Both the position numbers and the translations under genes were made by a program. From Nostoc sp. NOS(2021) (GTDB taxonomy: Bacteria; Cyanobacteriota; Cyanobacteriia; Cyanobacteriales; Nostocaceae): a stretch of DNA of 39,839 bases. The stretch lies in the NCBI RefSeq assembly GCF_017115025.1, contig NZ_JABXKM010000052.1, forward strand, positions 1-39,839, read 5' to 3'. Shown here piece by piece: positions 1-9,037 of the stretch. Each line of letters starts with the position of its first letter. Within the stretch, counting starts at the first letter, position 1. The notes beneath the pieces are model-generated. The model was not told the origin of the DNA, did not search any database, and saw nothing but the letters and a program-made list of their open reading frames with translations.

Positions 1-7
1 GGGTTGG

Positions 8-21
8 GGGTGGGGTTCTTG
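8..21 (+). repeat. short dispersed repeat, left copy
   Basis: The 14-mer GGGTGGGGTTCTTG here recurs in inverted orientation at 39819-39832. Both copies lie just outside the first and last genes of the window. It looks like part of a dispersed cyanobacterial repeat that runs off both ends, so its full extent cannot be seen. Confidence 0.4.
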
Positions 22-72
22 TACCTCACTCAACCGATAACCGCTATAAGATTTAAGAATTTGGAGGGGCAA

Positions 73-1539
73 TTGACTGACATTGTACTTGGCTTAGACT
101 TGGGTACAGGAGGAGTACGAGCGATCGCAGTTGACCTGCAAGGGCAAATTATTGCTCAGACAACCAGAAGCTATCCCCTGTTAACTCCACAACCCGGTTG
201 GACGGAACAGAACTCATCGGATTGGGTCGAAGCAAGTTTGGATGCTCTCTTCGATGTTACTCAACAGCTAAACGGACACCAAGCGATCGCCCTCGGTCTG
301 TCTGGACAAATGCATGGTATGGTTCCTCTCGACGCGGATGGTAAAGCGATCAGACCGGCAATTTTGTGGAATGACCAGCGCACAGCTAAAGCTGTTGTTG
401 AGATTGAAGCCGCTATTCCCCGTCAGGAGTTGATTCAGCGCACTGGAAATCCGGCAATTACAGGGTTTCAACTGCCGAAGCTCTTATGGTTGCGGACTGA
501 AGAACCACAAGCATATACTCGCTTGTGGCAGATTCTTTTGCCAAAAGATTATCTGGGATATGTGCTAACTGGCGAATCGGTGACAGAACCATCTGATGCC
601 TCTGGTGTTGGCTGTCTGAATCTGGCGAATCGGCAATGGGATAGAGATATTCTCCATGCTCTCGATATCAATCCCGCGTTGTTCCCCCCAGTCATCGAAT
701 CTACTGCGATCGCTGGACGGTTAAAATCAGAAATAGCCGTCCGTGTGGGATTACCTGTAGGATTACCTGTAGTCGCAGGCGGAGGTGATAATGCCGCAGC
801 AGCGATCGGTTTAGGTATCTCATCAAGCAACCTAAACCGGGGTAGTTTAAGTATTGGCACATCGGGAGTGATCTTTGCACCGTGCGATCGCCCAATTCCC
901 GATCCCGAAGGTCGGGTGCATTTGTTCTGTCATGTGGATGGTGGCTATCATCTGCTGGGAGTGACGCTGGCGGCTGGTGGTTCTCTGCGTTGGTATCGAG
1001 ATACATTTGCCCCGGATATATCTTACACCGATCTCATGAATATGGCAGAGCGATCGCAGCCTGGTGCCCGTGGTGTTCTATTTCTGCCCCACCTCGCAGG
1101 AGAACGCAGTCCCCACCTCGATCCAGAGACTCGCGGTGCTTTAGTAAATTTGTCATTAGCTCATACGCAAGCAGATATAACTCGCGCTGTTCTAGAGGGG
1201 GTTGCATTCAGCTTGCGGTCAGCATTGGAGGTAATTAGTGCGATCGCTCCCGTTGATCAACTCTTAGCAACAGGTGGAGGCGCACGCTCTCACATCTGGT
1301 TACGAATTTTGGCAGATATTTTGCAAACAGAACTTATAGCTCCCAAAGCCGAAGAAGGAGCTGCTTACGGAGCAGCTATTTTGGCAATGGTGGGGATTGG
1401 TGCTTACCCCAATTTAGAAGCTGCACTCAAGATGCGATCGCAGCATAGTAATGTAGTAGAGCCGCAGACAAATCCTTTGTATGAAGCAGGGTTTAAGCGC
1501 TACAAGCTACTTTACGATACCTTAAAAGCTGTTCGTTGA
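73..1539 (+). CDS. xylB: xylulokinase (FGGY carbohydrate kinase)
   Basis: ATP-dependent kinase of the FGGY family, predicted to phosphorylate D-xylulose to xylulose 5-phosphate, which feeds the cytosolic pentose phosphate pathway. The N-terminus has the phosphate-binding [10 protein letters not shown] motif. The C-terminal half has the family's glycine-rich [17 protein letters not shown] stretch and a [13 protein letters not shown] segment. The length of 488 residues fits xylulokinases (about 490-500). I place the start at TTG 73 because GGAGGGG lies at 63-69 and the conserved ATPase fold begins two codons later. The open frame runs back to base 4 without conserved sequence. The gene stands alone, and the next gene is convergent. 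Closely related FGGY kinases (ribulokinase, other ketose kinases) cannot be fully excluded. Confidence 0.85.
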   Translation: MTDIVLGLDLGTGGVRAIAVDLQGQIIAQTTRSYPLLTPQPGWTEQNSSDWVEASLDALFDVTQQLNGHQAIALGLSGQMHGMVPLDADGKAIRPAILWNDQRTAKAVVEIEAAIPRQELIQRTGNPAITGFQLPKLLWLRTEEPQAYTRLWQILLPKDYLGYVLTGESVTEPSDASGVGCLNLANRQWDRDILHALDINPALFPPVIESTAIAGRLKSEIAVRVGLPVGLPVVAGGGDNAAAAIGLGISSSNLNRGSLSIGTSGVIFAPCDRPIPDPEGRVHLFCHVDGGYHLLGVTLAAGGSLRWYRDTFAPDISYTDLMNMAERSQPGARGVLFLPHLAGERSPHLDPETRGALVNLSLAHTQADITRAVLEGVAFSLRSALEVISAIAPVDQLLATGGGARSHIWLRILADILQTELIAPKAEEGAAYGAAILAMVGIGAYPNLEAALKMRSQHSNVVEPQTNPLYEAGFKRYKLLYDTLKAVR

Positions 1540-1596
1540 CAGAACACCATTGCCGTGATTAGCCCAAGAATCCCCGTCGATTTATCGCGGGGAGTG

Positions 1597-2109
1597 TCAA
1601 TATTGCGCCCCTCGATAACAGAGCGCGATCGTGAGCGATGCCGCTGCCGCAAGCGCTGCCGCCGCCCGAATGTGATTCCAGATTGTCCAGTTGGCAAGGT
1701 AGCTAGACCATAGACTTGCACCGATAGTACTGTCCGGCTCGACTCTCGCCAGCGCTTCGTTGAGCGGCACATTGAACACGATTGTCACGCCGAATGTACC
1801 GACGAGATAAAACAGGCTGCCGACAAGCAAGTAGATCGCACCGGGTTGATGCCTCCTTAACAGCGAGGAGACAAAAAGAAGGATGCAAGCCACAGCCGTT
1901 CCCAAGAACACTGCCATAAACAACGGATTGATCACCGTGATATTGATGGATTGCATGGCGGCAATGCCTTGTGGTGGCTGGAGTCTGGCAAGGGCGTTGA
2001 TCACGAAGGACGAGAAGGCAAAGAAGACTCCAGCTATCAGCCCACAGCCAAGTGCCGAGAAAAGCTTCAATGCGAAATAATGTTGTTGAGTGATCAGATA
2101 TTGCAGCAT
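1597..2109 (-). CDS. DUF1772 (anthrone oxygenase-like) membrane protein
   Basis: A 170-residue integral membrane protein with about four hydrophobic segments. They lie near residues 10-35, 50-75, 80-105 and 145-165. The pattern, including the FxFSSFVINALARLQP-like first loop, matches the DUF1772 family. Some fungal members of that family take part in anthrone oxidation, but bacterial members have no firm function. The start at ATG 2109 is chosen because GGAGG lies at 2118-2122, eight bases upstream; a TTG five codons earlier overlaps that site. A 32-codon C-terminal relic of another gene ends just upstream, so this gene was probably once the downstream member of an operon. It converges on xylB. 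Confidence 0.7.
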   Translation of the reverse strand: MLQYLITQQHYFALKLFSALGCGLIAGVFFAFSSFVINALARLQPPQGIAAMQSINITVINPLFMAVFLGTAVACILLFVSSLLRRHQPGAIYLLVGSLFYLVGTFGVTIVFNVPLNEALARVEPDSTIGASLWSSYLANWTIWNHIRAAAALAAAASLTIALCYRGAQY

Positions 2110-2113
2110 TGCC

Positions 2114-2212
2114 TTATCCTCCAACCAGTTGAGCCATTTGAATACGAGCCGCCGCGATCGCGTCTGTTAACTTTTGCCCACCATACGCATCGTTTTCAAC
2201 ATCAATTTTTGA
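2114..2212 (-). pseudogene. C-terminal relic of an unidentified gene
   Basis: A 32-codon open stretch with gene-like composition ends in TAA at 2114-2116, overlapping the ribosome binding site of the DUF1772 gene. It reads through ...AYGGQKLTDAIAAARIQMAQ... and then LVGG before the stop. It has no start codon or upstream body: an in-frame stop sits just ahead of it. The tight coupling to the next gene suggests the tail of a former operon partner whose rest was deleted. The family is not recognised. Confidence 0.35.
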
Positions 2213-2311
2213 TTACTTAAGGGAATTTGGCGGATATCAAATTCGGTAGTGCAACAAGAAAGTGTGGGTTTAGTGATTAACTATTTTTTGGATATGGTGT
2301 GAATGCGATCG

Positions 2312-2920
2312 CTACGCTCTCTTATAATTAATCACCTGATCTAATCGGGGCAAAGCACTCACTGCTGACTCTTGAACATACGGATCAACAGATTGATCAT
2401 TTGTCAATGCCGTTAGCACTTCCACGCCTCGGATATCACCCATTGAACCGAGTGCATTGACGATCGCCACAGCCACCGCAACATTATCCGTTGTTTTCAG
2501 AGCTTCAGTTAAAATCTCAAAGGCAGGAGAACCAATTTCACCCAGCGCCATGACTGATGCAATATAAACAACGGCATTTGGGTCATTGAGCGCTGTTTTC
2601 AATCCCTGTAAACCCTCAGTCGGGAAGGGAACATCTGGATGATTAGTAGCAACCTGTGCTAGGGCCTTAGCACAACTACCCCGAATGGTCGTATTATCGC
2701 TATTTACTAATGACTCTACCAGTAACGGTACTGCATCTTTACCAATAGCACCCAGCGCCTTTACCGCAGCTCGACGGTAGGTGACATCTTCCTCATCTAA
2801 AATACCCATCAGCCGAGGAATAGTATTTTCATCACGGACATCAGCCAGTTCCCACATGGCTCGTTCCCGTAGATTGGGGTTGGGGTGTTTTAACTGTTCA
2901 AATAGAGAATCTATTGTCAT
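2312..2920 (-). CDS. cpeZ: CpeZ-like HEAT-repeat phycoerythrin chaperone
   Basis: A 202-residue all-helical protein built of about five HEAT/Armadillo-type repeats, with recurring units such as RRAAVKALGAIGKDAVPLLV and IASVMALGEIGSPAFEIL. It belongs to the CpcE/NblB/CpeZ group. Its length is close to that of CpeZ, which in Fremyella diplosiphon assists CpeY and other lyases in phycoerythrin maturation and CpeB folding. Its place directly downstream of cpeBA on the same strand supports this. The start at ATG 2920 has AGGAAA about ten bases upstream. The frame stays open another 71 codons upstream, but only through a 21-bp tandem repeat. CpeY, the usual partner encoded between cpeA and cpeZ, is not here. 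It could instead be another HEAT-type lyase subunit or chaperone. Confidence 0.7.
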   Translation of the reverse strand: MTIDSLFEQLKHPNPNLRERAMWELADVRDENTIPRLMGILDEEDVTYRRAAVKALGAIGKDAVPLLVESLVNSDNTTIRGSCAKALAQVATNHPDVPFPTEGLQGLKTALNDPNAVVYIASVMALGEIGSPAFEILTEALKTTDNVAVAVAIVNALGSMGDIRGVEVLTALTNDQSVDPYVQESAVSALPRLDQVINYKRA

Positions 2921-2946
2921 AAAAAAATTTTCCTGTTTCAATCCCC

Positions 2947-3145
2947 CAATGGCATTGTTAGCCAACACAATTGCATTGTCAGCCAACACAATCGCATTGT
3001 CAGCCAACACAATGGCATTGTTAGCCAACACAATGGCATTGTCAGCCGACGCAATGGCATTGTCAGCCAACACAATCGCATTGTTAGCCAACACAATCGC
3101 ATTGTCAGCCGACGCAATGGCATTGTTAGCCAACGCAATGGCATT
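2947..3145. repeat. 21-bp tandem repeat array (9 units plus a partial)
   Basis: Nine units of 21 bp run from 2947 to 3135, followed by ten bases of a tenth. The consensus begins CAATGGCATTGT and continues YAGCCAACA. Units differ at a few fixed positions (G/C/T in CAATSG, T/C in GTYAGCC, AACA/GACG). Because the period is a multiple of three, several frames on both strands stay open and encode seven-residue repeats such as ANNAIVL (minus) and ANTIALS (plus). The array lies between cpeA and the cpeZ-like gene and abuts the 5' leader of the latter. Confidence 0.95.
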
Positions 3146-3293
3146 AGGTCAAGAGACTTGTGTGTACACTGTAGCTTTTTAGGTGAGAGACTTTGAATTT
3201 TACTTCCCTTCTCTTGTAGGGAAGGGGCTGTTCTTGTTAGGTCTGTATTGAACTCAACCGAGAAACACTATATAACTGTTCACTGTTGATCAC

Positions 3294-3362
3294 AACTGAG
3301 GGACTCTTAGTAAGTCACTCAACCAGATACAGGCAAAGCAACAGACTTAGAGTCCCTGAGTT
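3294..3362 (-). terminator. long hairpin downstream of cpeA
   Basis: Arms at 3294-3311 and 3345-3362 pair at 16 of 18 positions, with an uninterrupted AGAGTCCCT core and a loop of about 33 bases. The hairpin lies 40 bases past the cpeA stop. No T-run follows on the minus strand, so it is as likely to be an mRNA-stabilising or processing hairpin separating cpeBA from the cpeZ-like gene as a true terminator. Confidence 0.5.
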
Positions 3363-3401
3363 TTAGAGTATGACTATCGCTCGTCTAGTCAATCCGTGTG
3401 A

Positions 3402-3902
<501 letters not shown>

Positions 3903-3974
3903 TTATACTCCAGATTAGATTTGATCGAGTTTTAATTTCAGTTTGCTTGGCTAATAGCCTTTAGCCATGAGCAA

Positions 3975-4541
<567 letters not shown>

Positions 4542-4680
4542 TTAATATTCACAAATGGCGGATATTATTTTTGGCGTGTCTCGATCAGGTTAACTGTGAG
4601 TAGCCAAAGAAAAACATAGGGGATCGATAGTACCCTAGTCTTTACTATGAGAGACAAAGTAATAATCTGTAATATTTAAC

Positions 4681-4712
4681 TTGGGCATTGGGCATTGGAT
4701 ATTGGGCATAGG
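4681..4712. repeat. GGGCATT-type heptamer repeat patch
   Basis: Degenerate tandem copies of a seven-base unit (TTGGGCATTGGGCATTGGA and so on) match the short tandemly repeated heptamers typical of Nostoc and relatives. An inverted relative (CCAATGCCCTATGCCC) lies at 4798-4813, so the two could fold together. The patch sits in the cpeB upstream region, where no other gene is seen. Confidence 0.75.
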
Positions 4713-4818
4713 GACTAGAGAATAAGCAGGGGAGCAGGGAGCAAGGAGAAGAGTTTTCCTCTCTGCTAAGAGCAACCTCGCCCATAAAGCTTCTTTCCAA
4801 TGCCCTATGCCCAAAAAA

Positions 4819-4866
4819 TTAAGACTTACGCATTTCAATGGAACTCTGCCACTGCGTAAGTCTTAA
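4819..4866 (-). terminator. terminator of nblA formed by a GACTTACGCA inverted repeat
   Basis: Perfect 14-bp arms TTAAGACTTACGCA (4819-4832) and TGCGTAAGTCTTAA (4853-4866) enclose a 20-base loop. On the minus strand the second arm is followed directly by TTTTTT, so this is a good Rho-independent terminator 25 bases past the nblA stop. The arm core GACTTACGCA is the same as in the terminal repeats of the 95-bp MITE at 11807-11901. Confidence 0.75.
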
Positions 4867-4891
4867 AGAAAAAATATTGTTTTTTACTTGA

Positions 4892-5059
4892 TCAAGCTTG
4901 TTTTAGCAGATGTTTGACCAAATTATCTTTCACCATCATCTGCCGTAAAACTTCTAATAAAAAATCCTGAGCCTCTTCTTGACTCAAATTTTTTACCTGG
5001 TCTTTCAAATTTTGTAAGCGAAACTGTTGCTCTAAAGTTAGTTCGATTGGGAAGTCCAT
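4892..5059 (-). CDS. nblA: phycobilisome degradation protein NblA
   Basis: A 55-residue protein beginning MDFPIELTLEQQF and continuing through SQEEAQDFLLEVLRQMMV. It is clearly an NblA: the family has an N-terminal PIELxLEQQF segment and a two-helix fold that binds phycobiliproteins and delivers them to Clp protease during nutrient starvation. The size (55-60 residues) is right. AGGAG at 5066-5070 favours ATG 5059; an ATG one codon upstream is too close to it. The gene is transcribed toward cpeB and divergently from cpeS. Genomes often have several nblA copies, and the location inside the phycoerythrin cluster suggests that this one deals with phycoerythrin-containing rods (inference). Confidence 0.93.
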   Translation of the reverse strand: MDFPIELTLEQQFRLQNLKDQVKNLSQEEAQDFLLEVLRQMMVKDNLVKHLLKQA

Positions 5060-5128
5060 CATTCACTCCTCGGATTGACTGGATCTAAGGGTATTTTTTA
5101 TTACCGCAAGTCTGAAGGCGTAGGCTGT

Positions 5129-5179
5129 TGTAGACATTGCTTTCAAATAGTTTAGCACTGAGATATTAAAATGTCTACA
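5129..5179. promoter_or_regulatory. inverted repeat between nblA and cpeS
   Basis: Perfect 10-bp inverted repeat TGTAGACATT (5129-5138) and AATGTCTACA (5170-5179), with 31 bases between the arms, lies in the intergenic region shared by the divergent nblA and cpeS. It could be an operator or looped binding site, or merely a small palindromic repeat. Apart from this I see nothing firm in 5060-5386. No obvious NtcA-type GTA-N8-TAC site was recognised. Confidence 0.4.
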
Positions 5180-5386
5180 TTGTCAAGCCATAATAAATCA
5201 CGAACATAAAAGTTTACAATTTCCTAAAAACACGTCAGCCTCTCCCTTTGTAGGGAATTTATTGAAGCTGACCGCTAATCGCTGTAATGTTTAGAATGTT
5301 TATATATCAACAACTCTAAAAATAAAGAACTCGTAAAACATCATCCGCAGGAGTAATAAGTAGGAGTCACAAGATTGATAGACGCA

Positions 5387-5995
5387 ATGGAATTTTTTCA
5401 GCTAAGTGCTGGTAAGTGGCGATCGCAACGTGCAACTCATCATCTGGCCTTCAAGCGCTCAGAGACGGGAGAATCGGATATACAGGTAGAAACTCTGGAT
5501 GCCGATCATCCAGAAATCATTGAACTGTGCCAGTATCATGAGATTGACCCCAGCCTTTCAGTAGGAGGGTCGCGTGTGCGTTGGCTAGGGACAATGGCTT
5601 GGGATAGAGAGGGTGAAGAGAACCATCAGGGGAAAACCATATTTGCGATCGTGCCTGATGGCGATAACCCAAGGGCAGGCAAATTACTCCGCGAAAGAGG
5701 ATACGCCGAAATTGTGCCTGTAGTCGGTCTTTTTCACATGGATGATGAAGATGGACTAGTGTTGACAACCGAATACGAAACAATGAGTTCCATTGAGCGA
5801 TTCTGGTTTGCCAGCCCAAATATGCGAATGCGAACCAGTACAGTCAAACGGTTTGGCGGCTTCAGCACGGCATCATTTTGTAGTGAAACTCGGATTGAAA
5901 CTTCTGTTGAGGTTGCCAGCACAGCAGAAGTCACAGAAAGACTTGGGCAGGATGTTCTGGAAAAAAGCCAGTTTTATTCCGTTTTGGGCTGGTGA
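5387..5995 (+). CDS. cpeS: CpcS/CpeS-family phycobilin:Cys lyase
   Basis: A 202-residue lipocalin-fold bilin lyase beginning [20 protein letters not shown], the hallmark N-terminus of the CpcS/CpeS family. It also has the family's [25 protein letters not shown] and [12 protein letters not shown] blocks. CpeS proteins attach phycoerythrobilin to Cys82 of CpeB. The location beside cpeBA suggests that role here rather than phycocyanin chromophorylation. I start at ATG 5387 from the conserved N-terminus. However, AGGAG at 5362-5366 is better spaced for TTG 5375, which would add MIDA. The stop overlaps the start of the next gene by four bases (GTGA), so the two are translationally coupled. Confidence 0.88.
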   Translation: MEFFQLSAGKWRSQRATHHLAFKRSETGESDIQVETLDADHPEIIELCQYHEIDPSLSVGGSRVRWLGTMAWDREGEENHQGKTIFAIVPDGDNPRAGKLLRERGYAEIVPVVGLFHMDDEDGLVLTTEYETMSSIERFWFASPNMRMRTSTVKRFGGFSTASFCSETRIETSVEVASTAEVTERLGQDVLEKSQFYSVLGW

Positions 5996-6537
5996 ATTAT
6001 CTCAAGCAGAGCGATGCTTTTACTCGTGGGCGAGATTATCTGTATCTGGTACAGGGACTTGCCCTAGAACCGGGTATGGTGGATGTGTTTGATAACCTAC
6101 GCGATCGCATCCCCATTTGCACTTGGATCGGCGATAATATTAACACCGTTAACGCTCAGATCAACGCCTATCTAGAAGTTTGTCATGAGTGTTTTCATCC
6201 CCAAGAGCGTCGGCACATCCAAATTTTTGCAGTACCCATAGCTCAATCCTTCGGCATAGACGGGCTGTGCAACATTCTCACAAACCCAATCACTATTCTG
6301 GTAGATGTTGGTCGAGTTGCACCTAGAGACTGGTTTGGTGTAGTCGTCCATGAATACGCCCATGCCCATCTAGGAGACTTTGGCCACAATGAGCAGTTTG
6401 CTAGCATCCTATCTCATCTATGTTTAGGACTGGGATTGGAACCACCCTACTGGGAGGCAGGGATGGAAGCAACTTTGCGTAGTTGGCCTCACTGTAAATC
6501 AACCATAGATCCCTTGGAATTTTGGATAGGTCGCTGA
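5992..6537 (+). CDS. zincin-like (HExxH) protein coupled to cpeS
   Basis: A 181-residue protein with GTG start inside the cpeS stop region (four-base overlap). Residues 120-124 read HEYAH. They are followed by [12 protein letters not shown], giving HExxH-x7-H with a downstream F, much like the third-His block of SprT/YgjP-type minigluzincins. A zinc metallopeptidase fold is therefore likely, acting in the cytosol (no signal peptide or membrane segment). Six cysteines are present, mostly in the middle. Coupling to a bilin lyase suggests a role in phycobiliprotein maturation or turnover, but this is inference. I do not recognise a named family. A bare structural protein with a chance HExxH is less likely given the third His. 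Confidence 0.75.
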   Translation: MNYLKQSDAFTRGRDYLYLVQGLALEPGMVDVFDNLRDRIPICTWIGDNINTVNAQINAYLEVCHECFHPQERRHIQIFAVPIAQSFGIDGLCNILTNPITILVDVGRVAPRDWFGVVVHEYAHAHLGDFGHNEQFASILSHLCLGLGLEPPYWEAGMEATLRSWPHCKSTIDPLEFWIGR

Positions 6538-6938
6538 AGGAGGCAGGCGAGCAGGGGAGCAGAGGGGGACAAGGAAAATAACCATGCCCAATGCCCAATG
6601 CCCCATGCCCAATGCCCCAATCCCCATTAATTTCTTTTGCTAAATGTTAAAAATTATTGCTTCAGTTCAAAAAGGTGAAACTGAATCTCCTAATCTAAAA
6701 TATGTGAACAAAGTTTTTTAGTCATCTACTTTAGTCATTAAGCTGGAAGCCCCACTCCCTATTTATTGATTAGCTATGGGTTGAATCCGGCAGGCTAATC
6801 GTTTTTCCTACGAATACTGAAATCACCCTTAGTTAAGTTTCGTGAAATTTTATCAGAATCTGAAGTTCTGATCCAACTACGTCCCTTAATATGTGATTAA
6901 AAGTTGTTAACTTTAATTAAGAACATGGAGGCTTTAGA
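6538..6938. other. gene-free interval with heptamer repeats
   Basis: Between the zincin-like gene and cpcG there is no coding sequence that I can support. Degenerate CCCAATG heptamer repeats occupy about 6583-6627 (CATGCCCAATGCCCAATGCC and variants). The rest is AT-rich and presumably holds the cpcG promoter; a single TTGTTA hexamer lies at about 6904-6909, too little to call a regulatory box. Confidence 0.6.
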
Positions 6939-7706
6939 GTGGCAATTCCTCTGTTAGAATATGACCCTTCAAGTCAAAATCAGCGTGTAGCTGCTTATGA
7001 AGTACCGGGTGATGAACAGCCCAGGATTTTTAATACAGATAATATTCTGTCTCCGTCAGATTTAGGTGATCTGATCGAAGCAGCATATCGTCAACTTTTC
7101 TTTTATGCCTTTGCTGCCGATCGCGAAATATATTTAGAGTCCCAACTCCGTAATGGACAAATTACAGTGCGGGACTTTATTCGTGGGTTAGTACTTTCCA
7201 ATACCTTTAAGAAGAGCTTCTACGACCTCAACAATAATTATCGCTTTGTTGAGCAAGTAATCCAACGGGTTCTAGGGCGCGACCCATACAACGAGCGGGA
7301 AAAAATCGCTTGGTCAATTGTAGTCGCTACCAAGGGTATTGTAGGCTTTATTGATGAAGTGCTAAATACTGAAGAGTACCTGAGCAATTTTGGATACTCC
7401 ACAGTGCCGTATCAGCGCCGTCGGATACTGCCATCCCAATCTGAGGGTGAGTTGCCATTCAACATCAAATCTCCGCGATACGAGGATTATCACCGTTCTA
7501 AACTGGGTTTCCCTCAAATCATTTGGCAGGTCGAAGTACGCAGATTCCTTCCACAAGAGCAAAAGCCCAAAGCTGGCGATCCAGCTCTATTCTTGTCTAT
7601 GGCACAAAGTGTCAATGCAACTGGCAATGCGCCACAAAGGATCTCGTCATTCAACATCGATATCGAAAAGTCTGTACCTTATCGGCAGCTGGCAGGAATT
7701 AAATAA
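6939..7706 (+). CDS. cpcG: phycobilisome rod-core linker, CpcG type
   Basis: A 255-residue linker with the conserved start [20 protein letters not shown] and a single N-terminal PBS-linker domain (about residues 20-150). The domain contains [37 protein letters not shown] and the [16 protein letters not shown] block. CpcG proteins join peripheral rods to the allophycocyanin core; the C-terminal tail decides which core or photosystem is contacted. The length matches the 230-280-residue CpcG paralogues of Nostoc. The start is GTG 6939, with GGAGG at 6927-6931. An ATG at 6925 is out of frame. In the phycoerythrin cluster it probably serves a particular rod population (inference). A nested hairpin lies downstream. 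Confidence 0.92.
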   Translation: MAIPLLEYDPSSQNQRVAAYEVPGDEQPRIFNTDNILSPSDLGDLIEAAYRQLFFYAFAADREIYLESQLRNGQITVRDFIRGLVLSNTFKKSFYDLNNNYRFVEQVIQRVLGRDPYNEREKIAWSIVVATKGIVGFIDEVLNTEEYLSNFGYSTVPYQRRRILPSQSEGELPFNIKSPRYEDYHRSKLGFPQIIWQVEVRRFLPQEQKPKAGDPALFLSMAQSVNATGNAPQRISSFNIDIEKSVPYRQLAGIK

Positions 7707-7752
7707 CGATTTTTGGTCGGCGGCTGGCTAGTACATCCATTTGATCATTTTA

Positions 7753-7838
7753 TAGCGTGCATGAGTCCTGGGTTGTGTAGGAGTTTCATTTAGGTATAAC
7801 TAGTGAAACAGACTCTATCCCATGTCTGATGCACGCTA
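7753..7838. terminator. nested palindrome downstream of cpcG
   Basis: Outer arms TAGCGTGCAT (7753-7762) and ATGCACGCTA (7829-7838) are perfect. Inner arms GTTTCA (7783-7788) and TGAAAC (7804-7809) add a second stem. Its place between the ends of the convergent cpcG and rluD-like genes fits a bidirectional terminator or an inserted palindromic element. It lacks a clear T-run. Confidence 0.45.
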
Positions 7839-7920
7839 GTTGTTAAGGGGCATTGGGCATGGTTTTTTTCTCAATGCCTAATGTCTGTGAAATGGCGCTG
7901 CTTTCAGGCGTGGGATGAGC

Positions 7921-8979
7921 TTAAAGTGCAGTTCGTCTTTTTAACATCTCCAAAAGTTTTGTAAAGTGGGCGGGAGGAGTAGCTGTCACCTCAATCAACT
8001 CCCCAGATAGGGGATGCTGCAATTTGAGCCGCCAAGCGTGGAGTGCTTGACCGGGCAAATTTACCCCCACTGAATGACCAGAACTATAAATTGGGTCGCC
8101 GACAATGGGATGACCCATTTTGGCGCTGTGGACGCGAATTTGATGGGTGCGTCCAGTTTCTAATTGAAAGTGAATTAAGGTGAAGTTACCAAGGCGTTCT
8201 AATACTTGCCAATGAGTGACGGCAGATCGTCCGCCTTCTTCAACGGGTATAATCGCCATTTTCTTACGGTCTTGGGGATGGCGACCAATGGGCAAGTCTA
8301 TGGTGCCACTTTCAGTTTTTGGCGCACCGTAAACTACGCCCAAGTATTCTCGCCGTGCAGTTTTTGCTTTGAGTTGTGCTTGTAGATGATGATGGGCAAT
8401 ATCTGTTTTAGCGATCGCGATCGCCCCCGTTGTATCCTTATCCAATCGATGGACGATTCCCGGACGCTGGACTCCGCCAATTCCTGGTAAATTGGGACAG
8501 TGAGCCAACAGGGCATTTACCAAAGTGCCATCTGGATGACCGGGCGCAGGATGGACAACTAAGCCTGCTGGTTTGTTGAGAATAAGTAACTGGTCGTCTT
8601 CGTAGAGGATATCTAAGGGGATATCTTCTGCTAGCAGTTCTAAAGGTTGGACTTCTGGTATTTCGAGAGTGATGCGATCGCCTACCTTGACATTGATCTT
8701 CTTAGATATGCAAACTTTATCGTTAAGTTGGACGTTACCCTGTTCGATTAACTGTTGGATGCGGGAACGGGATAAGTCTGGTAATTCTTGGGAAAGGTAA
8801 CGGTCGAGGCGATCGCCTTTAGTGTTGACGCAGTGTATCGTACTCCCAAGGGGAAGCAAGCTAGGTGCAGCATCCTGTATATGAGAAGATAAGCGATCGC
8901 CCTTGGCGTTGGCGTTCGCGTAGCGTGTCGCAGACAAGCCATCGCTATTTTCTGGGATTTGTAAATTAAATTCGGTCAC
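7921..8979 (-). CDS. RluD-like 23S rRNA pseudouridine synthase
   Basis: RNA pseudouridine synthase of the RluA family with an N-terminal S4 RNA-binding domain (about residues 55-115: DRYLSQELPDLSRSRIQQLI). The catalytic domain carries HRLDKDTTGAIAIAKT (active-site Asp in RLDKDT) and the GRTHQIRVHSAKMGHPIVGD block. It probably isomerises uridines of 23S rRNA, as RluD does at helix 69. The frame opens at GTG 8979, giving 352 residues. The first ~50 residues are not conserved-looking, and they contain an in-frame dispersed repeat and two similar KGDRL segments, so translation could begin further downstream. It stands alone and converges with cpcG. Confidence 0.85.
   Translation of the reverse strand: MTEFNLQIPENSDGLSATRYANANAKGDRLSSHIQDAAPSLLPLGSTIHCVNTKGDRLDRYLSQELPDLSRSRIQQLIEQGNVQLNDKVCISKKINVKVGDRITLEIPEVQPLELLAEDIPLDILYEDDQLLILNKPAGLVVHPAPGHPDGTLVNALLAHCPNLPGIGGVQRPGIVHRLDKDTTGAIAIAKTDIAHHHLQAQLKAKTARREYLGVVYGAPKTESGTIDLPIGRHPQDRKKMAIIPVEEGGRSAVTHWQVLERLGNFTLIHFQLETGRTHQIRVHSAKMGHPIVGDPIYSSGHSVGVNLPGQALHAWRLKLQHPLSGELIEVTATPPAHFTKLLEMLKRRTAL
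8893..8946. repeat. HIP1-rich dispersed repeat inside the rluD-like 5' end
   Basis: The stretch beginning GCGATCGCCCTTGGCGTTGG and running through TTCGCGTAGCGTGTCGCAG to CAAGCCATCGC is of the dispersed GC-rich type (TTCGCGTAGCG...) that litters Nostoc genomes. Here it lies in frame near the start of a gene and adds residues such as GLSATRYANANAKGDRL. Its borders are approximate. Confidence 0.55.
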
Positions 8980-9037
8980 AATTGCTCTAGATTAATTCCC
9001 CGTTCTTTAAGTAAAGCGCGGAATCCTTTAAAAGTTA

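Noticed and set aside
549..860. 103-codon minus-strand ORF in xylB
   Set aside because: It is a shadow of the well-conserved xylulokinase frame, without a ribosome binding site or family resemblance.
2781..3182. 133-codon plus-strand ORF across the 21-bp array
   Set aside because: Its open state comes from the period-three tandem repeat plus antisense of the cpeZ-like gene; no start signal or family.
7390..7731. 113-codon plus-strand ORF overlapping cpcG
   Set aside because: It lies out of frame within the recognised CpcG linker and has no independent support.
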